Positions 34,700-43,467 of a stretch of 64,000 nt of DNA are shown here, in pieces. The stretch comes from Archangium lansingense (GTDB lineage Bacteria; Myxococcota; Myxococcia; Myxococcales; Myxococcaceae), in NCBI RefSeq assembly GCF_026626635.1, contig NZ_JAPNKA010000001.1, positions 12,012,501-12,076,500 of the forward strand, read 5' to 3'. The notes below the pieces were generated by a model, which saw only the letters and a list, made by a program, of their open reading frames with translations, made no database searches and had not been told where the DNA came from. The translations under genes were made by a program, and so were the position numbers. The stretch's first letter is position 1; each line of letters begins with the position of its first letter.

Positions 34700-37588
34700 G
34701 TGTCGTCCATCCCCGCGGAGAAGCTCGTGCGCCAACGTCCCCTCTTCCCGCTCGTGGTTGCCGCCATTCTTTGCGTGGCAGCACTCCTGCTGCTGTGGCT
34801 CCGCCCCACCCTGGGCGAGGAGACTCCCAGCACGGCCACGGTGGGCACCCGGACCGTCGCGCGCCCGGGCTCGTCCGGCGTCTCCCCGGCCCGCGTTCCG
34901 CCCCGTCCCACCCCGCCGCTCGACACGCCCGCAACGCTGGCCGATGGAAGCTTCGTGGTGCGAGTGAAGGCCTCGGGCGCTCCCGTATCGGGGGCGACAG
35001 TGCGGGCCTGGTTGAAGGGGCCAGAGGACAGCGCGGGCCAGCCCTCGTGGCGCCACGCGGGCGAGGGGACGACGGCGGAGGACGGCTCGCTGCGGCTGCC
35101 CGCGGCCCCGGGCCTCTACCTCCTCAGTGCCCAGGCCCAGGGTTACGCGCCCGCGCGTCGCGAAGTGGCCCGGCACCAGGGTGAGTCGGAGACGGTGGTG
35201 GAGCTGTCCCTGCCCGCCAGCGTCTCGCTGCGAGGGCGCACGGTGGCCGAGGGCCGCGGCGAGCCGGTGCCTCTGGCCGAGGTGACGCTGCGTCCCTACA
35301 CCGAGCCAGGAAGCCCGTCAGCCCAGGCCCACGCGCTGCCCGAAGAGGTGGCGGTGGCGACGAGTGACGAGCAAGGGCGCTTCGACTTCACCGGGCTCGC
35401 GCCGGGCCGCTACGAGCTGGTGGCGGAGGCACCGGGCTTCAGCCGCCGGACGCTGCGCTTCGTCCCAGTGCCGACCTCGGGCGAGCTGGAAGTGGGACTG
35501 TGGCCGGCCTCCACGCTGGAGGGCTTCGTGCTGGGCGCGGACGGGCAGCCGGCGCTGGACGCAGAGGTGCGGGTGCTGGGAGGGCCCACGGATTTCCGCA
35601 CCACCACGGGCGCGGGCGGCGGCTTCTCGCTGGAGGTGTCCAGCGGGACGTATTGGGTAATTGCCCGAAAGGGCGGCCAGGTGGGACGAGCGCCGGGCTT
35701 CATCGTGGTGGGGCCAGGGGAGACAGCGCGCGATGTCACGGTGCGGCTCGGGGCCACCGGGCACCTGGCGGGCACGGTGACGCGCGTGGCGGACGCCGGG
35801 CCCGTGGAGGGAGCATGGCTGGTGGCCAGCCCGACCGGTGCGGGCGGCGAGCTGGGACGCGCACGGACGGATGCGGCGGGCCAGTACGCACTGGAGCTGC
35901 CGCCGGGGGACTATGACGTGAGGGTGCTGGCCTCGGGCCACACGGATGCCTCGAGCCAGGGACTGGTGGTGGAGGCAGACCGGTACACCGTGGCGGACTT
36001 CCGCCTGGAGGGCACCGCGTCGGTAGAGGGCACGGTGGTGGACCCGCGAGGACGGCCCCTGGCTGGAGTGAGCGTGCGCGCGGGACTGCTGCGGGGTGCC
36101 TCGGGCGAGGAGCTCTACACGCGCACCGATGCAGCGGGAACCTACCTACTGGAAGGACTGCCGGTGGGCACGGTGCGAGTGCGAGCGAAGCAGGACACCT
36201 CGGCCGTGTGGACGAGCCGCACCGCGCAGCTCGCCACGGGCGCGCGGGGCCGGGTGGACTTCATGCTCTCGGAGACAGGCCTGGTGCAGGGCCGGGTGAC
36301 GCTGGCCTCGGGCGAGCCGCTGCCCGAGCCGGCCGTGGTGCGCGCGATGGCCAAGGAGGGCTCCGGCGGCCTCATGGACATGGGCCTCGCCGAAACAGAC
36401 GCGGAGGGCCACTACCAGCTCGAGCTGCGCGCGGGGGTGTACCAGCTCACCGCAGTGCTGCCGGGCGCCCGCTACACCTACTACCACGTGGATGACCCAG
36501 CGGTGACGGTGGAGCCCGGAACCTCGGTGACGATGGACCTCTCGTTGATGGATGAGCGCGGGCTGCGCGGTGTGGTGCTGGAGCCCTCGGGAGCGCCGAG
36601 TCCCCGGGCCCTGGTGGTGGCAACCCAGGCGGGAGACTTCCCCCTCTCCATTCCCGTGGACGCGGACGAAGAGGGGCGCTTCAGCGTTCCGCCCCACCCC
36701 CAGCCCACCGCGCTGACGCTGCAGGCGCACAACGCGGGCCGGCTGAGCGCGCCCCTGCCCATCCCGGAGGGTGCGGGCGAGCTGAAGCTCCAGCTTCGCC
36801 CCGCGGCCACGCTCCGGGGACGAGTGGTGGCACGCAGCGGTGCCGCTCCGAGCGGCTTCACCCTGCGCCTGCTCGAGGCGGACGGCTCGGCCCCGGTCTG
36901 GGCTCGCGACACGCAGCGGACGTTCCCCGGCAACGAGTTCCTGCTCACCGACGCACCGGGGCAGCCGCTGAAGGTGAGCGTGCGCACCACCGACGGGCGC
37001 ACGGGCGAGGCGCAGGTGACGCTCTCGCCAGGACTGCGCGCGGACGTGGAAGTGCCGCTGACGGGCGGCGCATCGTCCATCTCGGGGCGGGCGGTATGGA
37101 GCCACTCAGGGGCACCCGTTCAGGGCGTGGGCCTCTACCTGGACCGTCCACCGGGCTCGTCGGCCGATGCGCGCACGGGACCCGATGGACGCTTCCGCCT
37201 GAAGGACGTGACGCCGGGAGCGCACACCGTGCACCTGCTCGCACCCGAGGGTAAGCCAGAGGCCCGCAGCGTGACGGTGGCCACGAGCGAGGCCGTAGAC
37301 CTCGGAGACGTGCAGGTGTCAGCGCGCAAAGCGAACGCGGGCAGCGTGGGCGCGGGCTTCAGCGAGGATCGTGGCTGGGTGTCCGTGGCCTGGCTGACGC
37401 CGGAGGGACCCGCGGCTCAGGGCGGCGTGCGCGTAGGGGACCGGCTGTTGGCGGTGGACGGGCAGGTGGTGCGCAACCGCACGGAGGCAGAGCGCCGCAC
37501 CCAGGGGGCGCCCGGCACACCGGTACAGGTGACAGTGCGGCGCGAGGGCGGCGCGGAGCAGACCCTGCAGTTGACCCGGGCAGATTGA
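34700..37588 (+). CDS. Membrane-anchored carboxypeptidase-regulatory-like repeat protein with C-terminal PDZ
   Basis: A 962-residue protein starting at GTG 34700. A signal-anchor helix (residues 14-34) is followed by a Pro/Thr spacer and about nine beta-sandwich units of the carboxypeptidase regulatory-like (CarboxypepD_reg/transthyretin-like) type, recognised by repeated phrases such as GRFDFTGLAPGRYELVAE and AGTYLLEGLPVGTVRVRA. The last 80 residues form a PDZ domain (GPAAQGGVRVGDRLLAVDGQVV). Probably an extracytoplasmic scaffold. No catalytic residues seen. Confidence 0.85.
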   Translation: MSSIPAEKLVRQRPLFPLVVAAILCVAALLLLWLRPTLGEETPSTATVGTRTVARPGSSGVSPARVPPRPTPPLDTPATLADGSFVVRVKASGAPVSGATVRAWLKGPEDSAGQPSWRHAGEGTTAEDGSLRLPAAPGLYLLSAQAQGYAPARREVARHQGESETVVELSLPASVSLRGRTVAEGRGEPVPLAEVTLRPYTEPGSPSAQAHALPEEVAVATSDEQGRFDFTGLAPGRYELVAEAPGFSRRTLRFVPVPTSGELEVGLWPASTLEGFVLGADGQPALDAEVRVLGGPTDFRTTTGAGGGFSLEVSSGTYWVIARKGGQVGRAPGFIVVGPGETARDVTVRLGATGHLAGTVTRVADAGPVEGAWLVASPTGAGGELGRARTDAAGQYALELPPGDYDVRVLASGHTDASSQGLVVEADRYTVADFRLEGTASVEGTVVDPRGRPLAGVSVRAGLLRGASGEELYTRTDAAGTYLLEGLPVGTVRVRAKQDTSAVWTSRTAQLATGARGRVDFMLSETGLVQGRVTLASGEPLPEPAVVRAMAKEGSGGLMDMGLAETDAEGHYQLELRAGVYQLTAVLPGARYTYYHVDDPAVTVEPGTSVTMDLSLMDERGLRGVVLEPSGAPSPRALVVATQAGDFPLSIPVDADEEGRFSVPPHPQPTALTLQAHNAGRLSAPLPIPEGAGELKLQLRPAATLRGRVVARSGAAPSGFTLRLLEADGSAPVWARDTQRTFPGNEFLLTDAPGQPLKVSVRTTDGRTGEAQVTLSPGLRADVEVPLTGGASSISGRAVWSHSGAPVQGVGLYLDRPPGSSADARTGPDGRFRLKDVTPGAHTVHLLAPEGKPEARSVTVATSEAVDLGDVQVSARKANAGSVGAGFSEDRGWVSVAWLTPEGPAAQGGVRVGDRLLAVDGQVVRNRTEAERRTQGAPGTPVQVTVRREGGAEQTLQLTRAD

Positions 37589-37601
37589 CGGGGACAGCCC
37601 C

Positions 37602-38351
37602 TCACCCGGCCCGCAGGAACTCCAGGGCCGTCTCGCGGAATCGCGGAGCCATCGGGCCGAAGAGGGGAACATGTCCTCCGTTCGGAACGATCCACAACGC
37701 CGCCCTGGGGATGGCTGTGTACATCTCGATCGCCAGGTTCACCGGGTACAAGGGATCACGGTCTCCGTGCACGATGAGCGTGCGGGCCGTAATCGTCGAC
37801 AGGTACGGCGGCGTGAAGTTCATGTCGTCGTAGCTGTCCTTGAGTGCCCGGAGCTGCGCGTGCAGCGCGCGAATCTGCTCATCGCCGTGGACGTGCTTCT
37901 GCCGCAGCACCTTCCACTCCGCCTCGGTCAGGGTATCGGCGTTGGTCTGCGCCATGATCGCCCGGGCCTGCGGAGGAAAATACGGAGTCGCGCTGACGAG
38001 CACCATGGCATCAACGCGCGCTGGCTGAGCGGTCGCCACATGCAGCAGCGCCTTGGCGCCGAGGCTCATGCCAATGGCCTTGAAGCGCTCGACACCGAGG
38101 CGGTCCATCAACGCGAGCACATCGCTCGCCACCTGGCGAAAGGTGAGCGTCCCAGAGGGATTCGTCGATCGTCCGTGGCTGCGCAGGTCCGGAACAATCG
38201 TCCGGTATCCCTCGAGCGACTCGTCGAAGACGTAGCGCCAGTCGCTGCCGGCTCCCGTGCCACCGTGCAGCAGCACCAGGGGTTCGCCGTCGCCGCGAAC
38301 CTCGCAGTACATCTCCATACCATTGAGCTCGAATTTCTGAGCCGTGTGCAT
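37602..38351 (-). CDS. Alpha/beta hydrolase
   Basis: A 249-residue hydrolase: oxyanion region LVLLHGGTGAG, nucleophile elbow GMSLGA with Ser96, acid Asp in VHGDRDPL (about 197/199) and His227 in NGGHVPL. ATG 38351 is the first start with fold homology; upstream in-frame sequence overlaps the Imm11 gene. Its gene starts 13 bases after the Imm11 stop, so it may share the toxin-immunity transcript, though nothing links it functionally. Substrate unknown. Confidence 0.88.
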   Translation of the reverse strand: MHTAQKFELNGMEMYCEVRGDGEPLVLLHGGTGAGSDWRYVFDESLEGYRTIVPDLRSHGRSTNPSGTLTFRQVASDVLALMDRLGVERFKAIGMSLGAKALLHVATAQPARVDAMVLVSATPYFPPQARAIMAQTNADTLTEAEWKVLRQKHVHGDEQIRALHAQLRALKDSYDDMNFTPPYLSTITARTLIVHGDRDPLYPVNLAIEMYTAIPRAALWIVPNGGHVPLFGPMAPRFRETALEFLRAG

Positions 38352-38364
38352 ACGGGAGTCCTTA

Positions 38365-38940
38365 TCAAACCTCGATGAACCGCGGGCCAGTGATGCCCAT
38401 GCGTTCCATCTCCAGCTTGACACGCTCGGAGACGATGAGCGCCCCCGTCCAACCCCAGGGTCGGAAGATCTGGGCACCCTCTGCCCTCGCGGAGTCTATC
38501 TTGAGCCCCGCGACGTTCCGATACTCCCCTACCCTGTCGGGAGCTCCGTGTCTGGGTTCCCAGAACCGGACCTCCTCACACCTCGCGTCGTCGATGCATC
38601 GAATGATCCGCAGGGCATTGAGGATCCAATAGGGTTCTGATTCTCCCTCCACATGCGCCGGGAGGAACTGCACCTCGTCCCGGAGGCCCAGCCGGTCGAA
38701 GATGGAAACGACTCGACCGTGAACCAAGGGGACCGTGAAGCCGGCCAACGTGAAGTCGAGCGGCTTGCCGACAGGGTCCGGACGGAAGCGTGGCTCTCCT
38801 TGCAGCTCGAGAACTCTTCCCTCTTTGAATTGCCAGGGATTCAACTCCTCGCCTCGCGCATCGAAGGGACCATCCAAATGCCAACGCCCCTCGATGCGCA
38901 TCTCGTCCCACAGATCGAAATACCTGCTCACCGGACTCAT
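38365..38940 (-). CDS. Imm11-family immunity protein
   Basis: A 191-residue protein resembling the Imm11 (PF07791) immunity family common in myxobacteria: RYFDLWDEMRIEGRWHLDGP at the start, then VPLVHGRVVSIFDRLGL and the ending RPWGWTGALIVSERVKLEME. The ATG overlaps the stop of the AHH toxin gene (ATGA), the usual toxin-immunity arrangement; this fixes the start. It probably neutralises the nuclease encoded just upstream. Confidence 0.85.
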   Translation of the reverse strand: MSPVSRYFDLWDEMRIEGRWHLDGPFDARGEELNPWQFKEGRVLELQGEPRFRPDPVGKPLDFTLAGFTVPLVHGRVVSIFDRLGLRDEVQFLPAHVEGESEPYWILNALRIIRCIDDARCEEVRFWEPRHGAPDRVGEYRNVAGLKIDSARAEGAQIFRPWGWTGALIVSERVKLEMERMGITGPRFIEV

Positions 38941-39383
38941 GGCTTCCTCGTGGCAAGCTTGTTGAGCCTGGAGCCAGGAGTGCATACGTCGCCCGCGATC
39001 TCATCCAGTGCATCCACGAGCCTGCCCCTGCATTCAGCCTGGGACTGGCAATTCTTGAGTGCGTCCTCGAGCCGCCGATAGACCTCCTGGTGGTACTCCT
39101 CGGGGTGGGGCCCCACGTGCCCGACGAGATAGATGATGTTCGCCGGGTCATCGAGGCTCATCCCCACCTTGTCGAAGAGCTTCTTGAATCGAGGTGTCCA
39201 GGGACCGCCACGGACATCGGCCTTGTCGTTCTTGTCGGTAGCGAGGTGATGGCCTTTCGCATCGCCCTTATCCGATGCACTCCGGCAGGCTCCTGTTGTC
39301 CGTGCCGAAGAGACCGCCGAGGAGGCTGCCTGGACTGTCGTTCCGGCCGCCGCCCCCATGAGCACCACCGTGCCGTTCGCCAC
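38937..39383 (-). CDS. AHH-domain nuclease toxin, C-terminal part (frame-shifted from its N-terminus)
   Basis: 148 residues from a GTG at 39383. The nuclease signature is GHHLATDKND with the HH pair, then KLFDKVGMSLDDPANIIYL and HPEEYHQEVYRRLEDAL, as in the AHH group of HNH/EndoVII toxins. It lacks a signal peptide. In the same frame the sequence stays open upstream to about 39461 and reads PPRGFFIGAGARAEVAVANG, a conserved join to the preceding frame. It is therefore the tail of the gene starting at 40317, displaced by one base. Whether it is translated separately is unknown. Confidence 0.8.
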   Translation of the reverse strand: MANGTVVLMGAAAGTTVQAASSAVSSARTTGACRSASDKGDAKGHHLATDKNDKADVRGGPWTPRFKKLFDKVGMSLDDPANIIYLVGHVGPHPEEYHQEVYRRLEDALKNCQSQAECRGRLVDALDEIAGDVCTPGSRLNKLATRKP

Positions 39384-40317
39384 GGCTACCTCGGCACGGG
39401 CCCCTGCCCCAATGAAGAAACCTCTCGGTGGGCTGCCTCCCGCGAAAGCATGGCGAGGGGGGCGAGAGTTTCTCCCACAGACCTCCCCTGGGCACCTCCG
39501 GGAGATTCCTGGACAGCTTCGCCCCTGCCACTGTCAGCAACACCCGCAGACCCACTCCACCTATCACCTGACCAAAGCGCTCGGCTGCCGCCTCCAACTG
39601 GGCCTGGGTCCTCGCGGCTTCTGCTTCACGATACAGGTTCAGGCATGCCAATCCCACATTGAAGAGCTCCGCCGCGGTGTAGGTCATCAACAGACCGAGA
39701 GTGACCGCCGCCGCCAATGCCTTTGAAAGCACTGGCTCGGGTGCTGCCCACGCAATCATATACAGCATCATGGACATCCCCACGGACAGCAGAACAGCGG
39801 GGGAGCTGAACATCTCCATGGCCGCCTCACGAACACCCGCGCCCATGTAACGTGGCGAGAGCGCGAGCGCCTGGAACCACCGGGCATCCTCCAGGGAAGC
39901 TGGCAATGGAATCGAGGAGGGCCCATAAAGCGCACCGTATTGCTGGCGCACCAGTCTCTCCAGGTCCGAGGACCTGGCAGTCGTCGATAGCATGAGTCCG
40001 GTACCTGCAGCAGGCATGCCCATGGGGCGCTTCGCCAACGGAGGAGAACCAGCTCTCGATTTCACCACCTTGAATTCCTCTTCCAGCGCCACCACGATGG
40101 CTCGCGCGTCATCGGGCGTGAATCGGGCCAATGATGGATCCGGCCGAAGCGGCTTGAAGGTGAGTTTGAGACCACGACCCTGCGCTGGGTCGTGGTACTC
40201 GCTCAGACTCACGGGTTCCAGAAATCGGAGCCGGGACTCGACCTCGGAAGGAACGGCTCGGGCCGGGAAAGAAACCAGCAACAGGAGACATAGAGCGGGG
40301 GCGATGTACGGATGCAT
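39268..40317 (-). pseudogene. AHH polymorphic toxin, N-terminal part with frameshift
   Basis: 349 residues from ATG 40317 (AGGAG seven bases upstream). A signal peptide (about 1-21, no lipobox Cys) is followed by an Ala/Arg-rich region and hydrophobic segments at 173-192 and 199-226. The authentic frame ends near residue 286 (LWEKLSP); the rest is Arg/Gly-rich nonsense. Removing one base from the six-G run at 39457-39462 (C in the gene sense) joins it in frame to the AHH tail, giving about 459 residues. This could be a true mutation, a phase-variable tract or a sequencing error. Confidence 0.8.
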
Positions 40318-40381
40318 GACTGGCTCCTCTTGCCCGCTCGGAGTGGCCAAGGGGCCTGCGCCGATGAATACCCACCACGTG

Positions 40382-41090
40382 TCAATCGAATGCCCGGTCC
40401 GTCAGTTCGATGAACAGTGGATGCTCTCGTAGAAAATGGAACTGCGGGAGCACCTTCGCCTCCGCGCTGGTGCCAGGTGCAGCCTTGATTGCCTGTGCGA
40501 GCAACTCGAGCGCGAGGTCGTGCTCGCCCTCGACCGCGTGCAGTGCGGACTTCGGCAGCAGCCTGGGTGAGCGAGCAACAAGCTGCCTCGTCTTGTCTCG
40601 GAACTCTTCGGTGATGCCCGCCTCATCACCTCCTATTACGTTATGGATTGCCCAAAGCGCCAAGAGCCCCATCTCACGATCCGGGTCAATCCTGACCACG
40701 GCACTGAAGTCCTCTCGGGCCGCCCGAAAATCCTTGGACGCATAGCGAAGGCAAGCCCGCACATAAAAGGCAAGACATTCATTAGAAGAGTCCACGGAGA
40801 GCGAACGTGAGCACATCGCTTCGGACTGGTCACACTCGCTTCTCCACAGAAGCAGCCGGGCATACAGTGCCAGGGACCGAGCATCGGTTTCGGCCAACAT
40901 GCGAGCCTTCATCAAAGAAGCCTCCGCATCCCTGAAAAGCCCGAGCCATAGCTGTGTATCCCCCAGGGCGCCATGGTAGTCTGCGTTCTTGGGCTCTAGT
41001 TGTGCTGCTATTTGGCAGTGCTCAAGCGCCTTACCAAACTGATTAAGCCAGCGGAAAGTGGTTCCCAACTCGCGATGATTGCTCGCGTCC
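40382..41090 (-). pseudogene. C-terminal TPR portion of interrupted STAND ATPase
   Basis: About 235 codons in the same frame as the STAND gene but cut off from it by stop codons inside a small element at 41095-41204. It encodes TPR-like repeats (SNHRELGTTFRWLNQFGKALEH; PKNADYHGALGDTQLWLG). The nearest start is at 41068. Deleting the element and one copy of CTAG restores AVELDPRDASNHREL without a stop and puts neighbouring TPR units exactly 34 codons apart. Confidence 0.85.
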
Positions 41091-41208
41091 CTAGGAGCCT
41101 GTCGGAATACCTCGGCTACCCACTACATGAGGGGTAGTGCGACTCAAACACACCGCTATGGTTGGTATGTAGGAGTCGTTTTTCGGCGATTCTCCGACAA
41201 GCTCCTAG
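41091..41208. mobile_element. MITE-like element with CTAG target duplication
   Basis: A 110-bp element (41095-41204) flanked by CTAG on both sides (41091-41094 and 41205-41208; CCTAGG if the outer bases are counted). Its ends are near-perfect inverted repeats: GAGCCTGTCGGA at the left, and GAGCTTGTCGGA read from the other end. It has no coding capacity, and an internal CTACCC/GGGTAG pair can form a hairpin. The insertion adds 114 bases (38 codons), keeping frame but bringing in three stops. A 4-bp CTAG duplication suits mobilisation by an IS1182- or IS5-like transposase, but the parent is not in the window. Confidence 0.85.
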
Positions 41209-43273
41209 GGTCCAACTCCACCGCCTTCAAGAAGTGCTCCAGCGCCTTGCCATGCCTCCTGAGCCAATTATAAGTGACTCCCAACTCGCGATGATTGCTC
41301 TCGTCCTGCTGACACGAGATACCCAACGCCTCATCGGACAGCCTTCGGCGCAGAGGCGTCTCCAGATCAGGTGGACACCAGTTGATTGCTTTCACGATAC
41401 GATCCAGGGCTTCACTCAACCGCCCCGAATATCTTAGACCTTGCGCCTCCATCCAGAGCTTGATCGCTGAGCGCTCGCCCGCATGTGCGTCGCCCTGATC
41501 CTCCTCGGGCAACCAGCGCCGTTCCAGATCCTTCTCCAACAGCATCATCAGGCGCAGGCGAGCGCCTGTATCCCAGACATGCTGCCCTTCACGAAGCATG
41601 TTCAGGCGCTTGCGGCTTCGGTCATCCAGGACACCACGCCACGATTCACCCATTTCCAGAACCGCGTCCCTGAGGGCCTGGCTGTACGAAATTCCTTCCA
41701 GGAATCGCAACGTGAGCAACCGGCACGCCTCATCTTCCTGAATCCAGAAGAGGTAATTGATGAGCTTTCGGCTTGCCTCGATGTAGTTCTTGTCGGCCGC
41801 CAGTTCGTGCAGCCGGGTATGGTAGGCGCAAGGCTTCTGCATCACCTTGCGACAGTGCTCGGAGGCTCGCTGAGCATACGTGCGGACCCACTCCTCAGTG
41901 CGCCAGGCTCCACGCAAGTGCTCGATATAGAACCGGGCCGGCTCATCATGGAGCCGTGGCGAGCTGCTCGACTGGCGTTGCACGGCCGAGTATCGCTCGC
42001 GGACGCGCTGGATATATGCCTCATAAGCGCACTTCCTGACGTCGCATTCCGGAACGAGCATGGCCTTGAGAATTTCGGTATCGCCTTCGGCCATGGCGAT
42101 CGCGGCCAGAGCATGCCGGTCGTACTCATCCACGCAGTGGAGCTCGTAGCGAGCGATCATCCGACTCAGGAGGTCTTCATTGGTGAGCCCATCTTCATTG
42201 TGGATGTGATGAATGTCGCCGGTATCGTTCCAGATCGCGGCGGCGAGCCGGATGGCCAGCGGAATGGCGCGGGTGGAACGATTGACGGCATTCAACTGCT
42301 CGTCGTCGAGCACCGGACGTCCCGGAGCCGCCTGGCGGAAGTACTCGCGAATGTCCGGGCGCGCGAGTGCGTGGAGATCGATCGGGCGGATGTGATAGGA
42401 ATGATCCTCTTCTTCGCGATAGCCAACTTCGCGCGTCCCCGAGCGAAGCTCATAGGTCTCGTACAAGTCGCGCCGCCCGACGATGACCCATGCCACGCGA
42501 GGGCCCGCTGCCTTGATGACCTCGCGAAGGAATGGGTCCACGACATCGACGATCTCGTAGGTGTCGAGCGCCACCAGGATTGGCCAGTCGGCAGCAGCCA
42601 CACGCAGGTCCTTGCCCAGTGCTTGAGCCAGGTGCCTTGGCCCCGCCGTGAGCAGGGTTTCATCGATATTGGGGAGGCGTAACTTGTTCTGTGCCAGCAG
42701 GTTCTTGAGCGCCTGCATCCCGAACCGGGTCGCACTCTTCCAGATTCCCAATCCCGGATCGCCCGTGACGGCGGTGATGGCCAGATCCTTGACCAGATCC
42801 TCGGCTGGTTTGAACAGGTCTCCGGGTTGGGTTGCACGAGGTGGAGCCTCGCTCCGTTTCCTGGCCTCCTCGAACACCCCCCACGCATGCTCGATCCGCT
42901 CCCGCATCTTCACGAAAGCGCCCTTCTTGAACACCGCGGCCAGGCCAAGTCTTTCGCCTGCGGCATCGAGAAGAATCCGGAGCACCTGCTCTATGTCGAG
43001 GTCTTCCGTACGAACGTTGAGGACACCGTGGTTGTGAGTTCTCTGTTCTTCCCAGTCGACTCGCAGAGTCCGGAAGCGCCCCGCATACTCATTCTCCACG
43101 AGACGGAGGAACTCACGCAGGAGCGCCGATTTACCGATACCGCCCTGTCCCCAGATGAGCGCGACATGTGGCAGGGCATTGTCGGGTGTCAAGAAGCCCG
43201 ACATCATCTTGCGCAGATCCTTGAGCTGCCGGTCGCGGCCCAGGAAGATGTCTTTCTGAGTCTCAGGGAGCAT
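41156..43273 (-). CDS. STAND-type NTPase (NB-ARC/NACHT-like), truncated by MITE
   Basis: 705 residues from ATG 43273, ending at a TAG inside the inserted element. Walker A GQGGIGKS is at 42-49 (VALIWGQGGIGKSALL), a Walker-B-like ILVALDTYEI follows, and VAWVIVGRRDLYETYELR resembles the sensor-1/RNBS-B region. The C-terminal part is alpha-helical with TPR repeats. The uninterrupted protein would be about 925 residues. STAND proteins act as signal-activated switches, often in anti-phage defence, but no effector domain is recognised. The start is uncertain; the frame is open to 43429. Confidence 0.8.
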   Translation of the reverse strand: MLPETQKDIFLGRDRQLKDLRKMMSGFLTPDNALPHVALIWGQGGIGKSALLREFLRLVENEYAGRFRTLRVDWEEQRTHNHGVLNVRTEDLDIEQVLRILLDAAGERLGLAAVFKKGAFVKMRERIEHAWGVFEEARKRSEAPPRATQPGDLFKPAEDLVKDLAITAVTGDPGLGIWKSATRFGMQALKNLLAQNKLRLPNIDETLLTAGPRHLAQALGKDLRVAAADWPILVALDTYEIVDVVDPFLREVIKAAGPRVAWVIVGRRDLYETYELRSGTREVGYREEEDHSYHIRPIDLHALARPDIREYFRQAAPGRPVLDDEQLNAVNRSTRAIPLAIRLAAAIWNDTGDIHHIHNEDGLTNEDLLSRMIARYELHCVDEYDRHALAAIAMAEGDTEILKAMLVPECDVRKCAYEAYIQRVRERYSAVQRQSSSSPRLHDEPARFYIEHLRGAWRTEEWVRTYAQRASEHCRKVMQKPCAYHTRLHELAADKNYIEASRKLINYLFWIQEDEACRLLTLRFLEGISYSQALRDAVLEMGESWRGVLDDRSRKRLNMLREGQHVWDTGARLRLMMLLEKDLERRWLPEEDQGDAHAGERSAIKLWMEAQGLRYSGRLSEALDRIVKAINWCPPDLETPLRRRLSDEALGISCQQDESNHRELGVTYNWLRRHGKALEHFLKAVELDPRSLSENRRKTTPTYQP

Positions 43274-43467
43274 GGAGAGGGATGCTACATGCCCCAAGGG
43301 GCACACCCCAAACGCGCAGGCGCTCCCGCTGGAGTCCTCCACGTCCACGCCCCAGTTACTTCTGTGACCACCGGACGGCGGGTCCACGAGGGCACCGCCG
43401 CCAGCGGATACGCGACGCAGCCGAGCCACGCCTCAACGAGAAGGGAGGCCAGCCCGGCGCTGACGCA

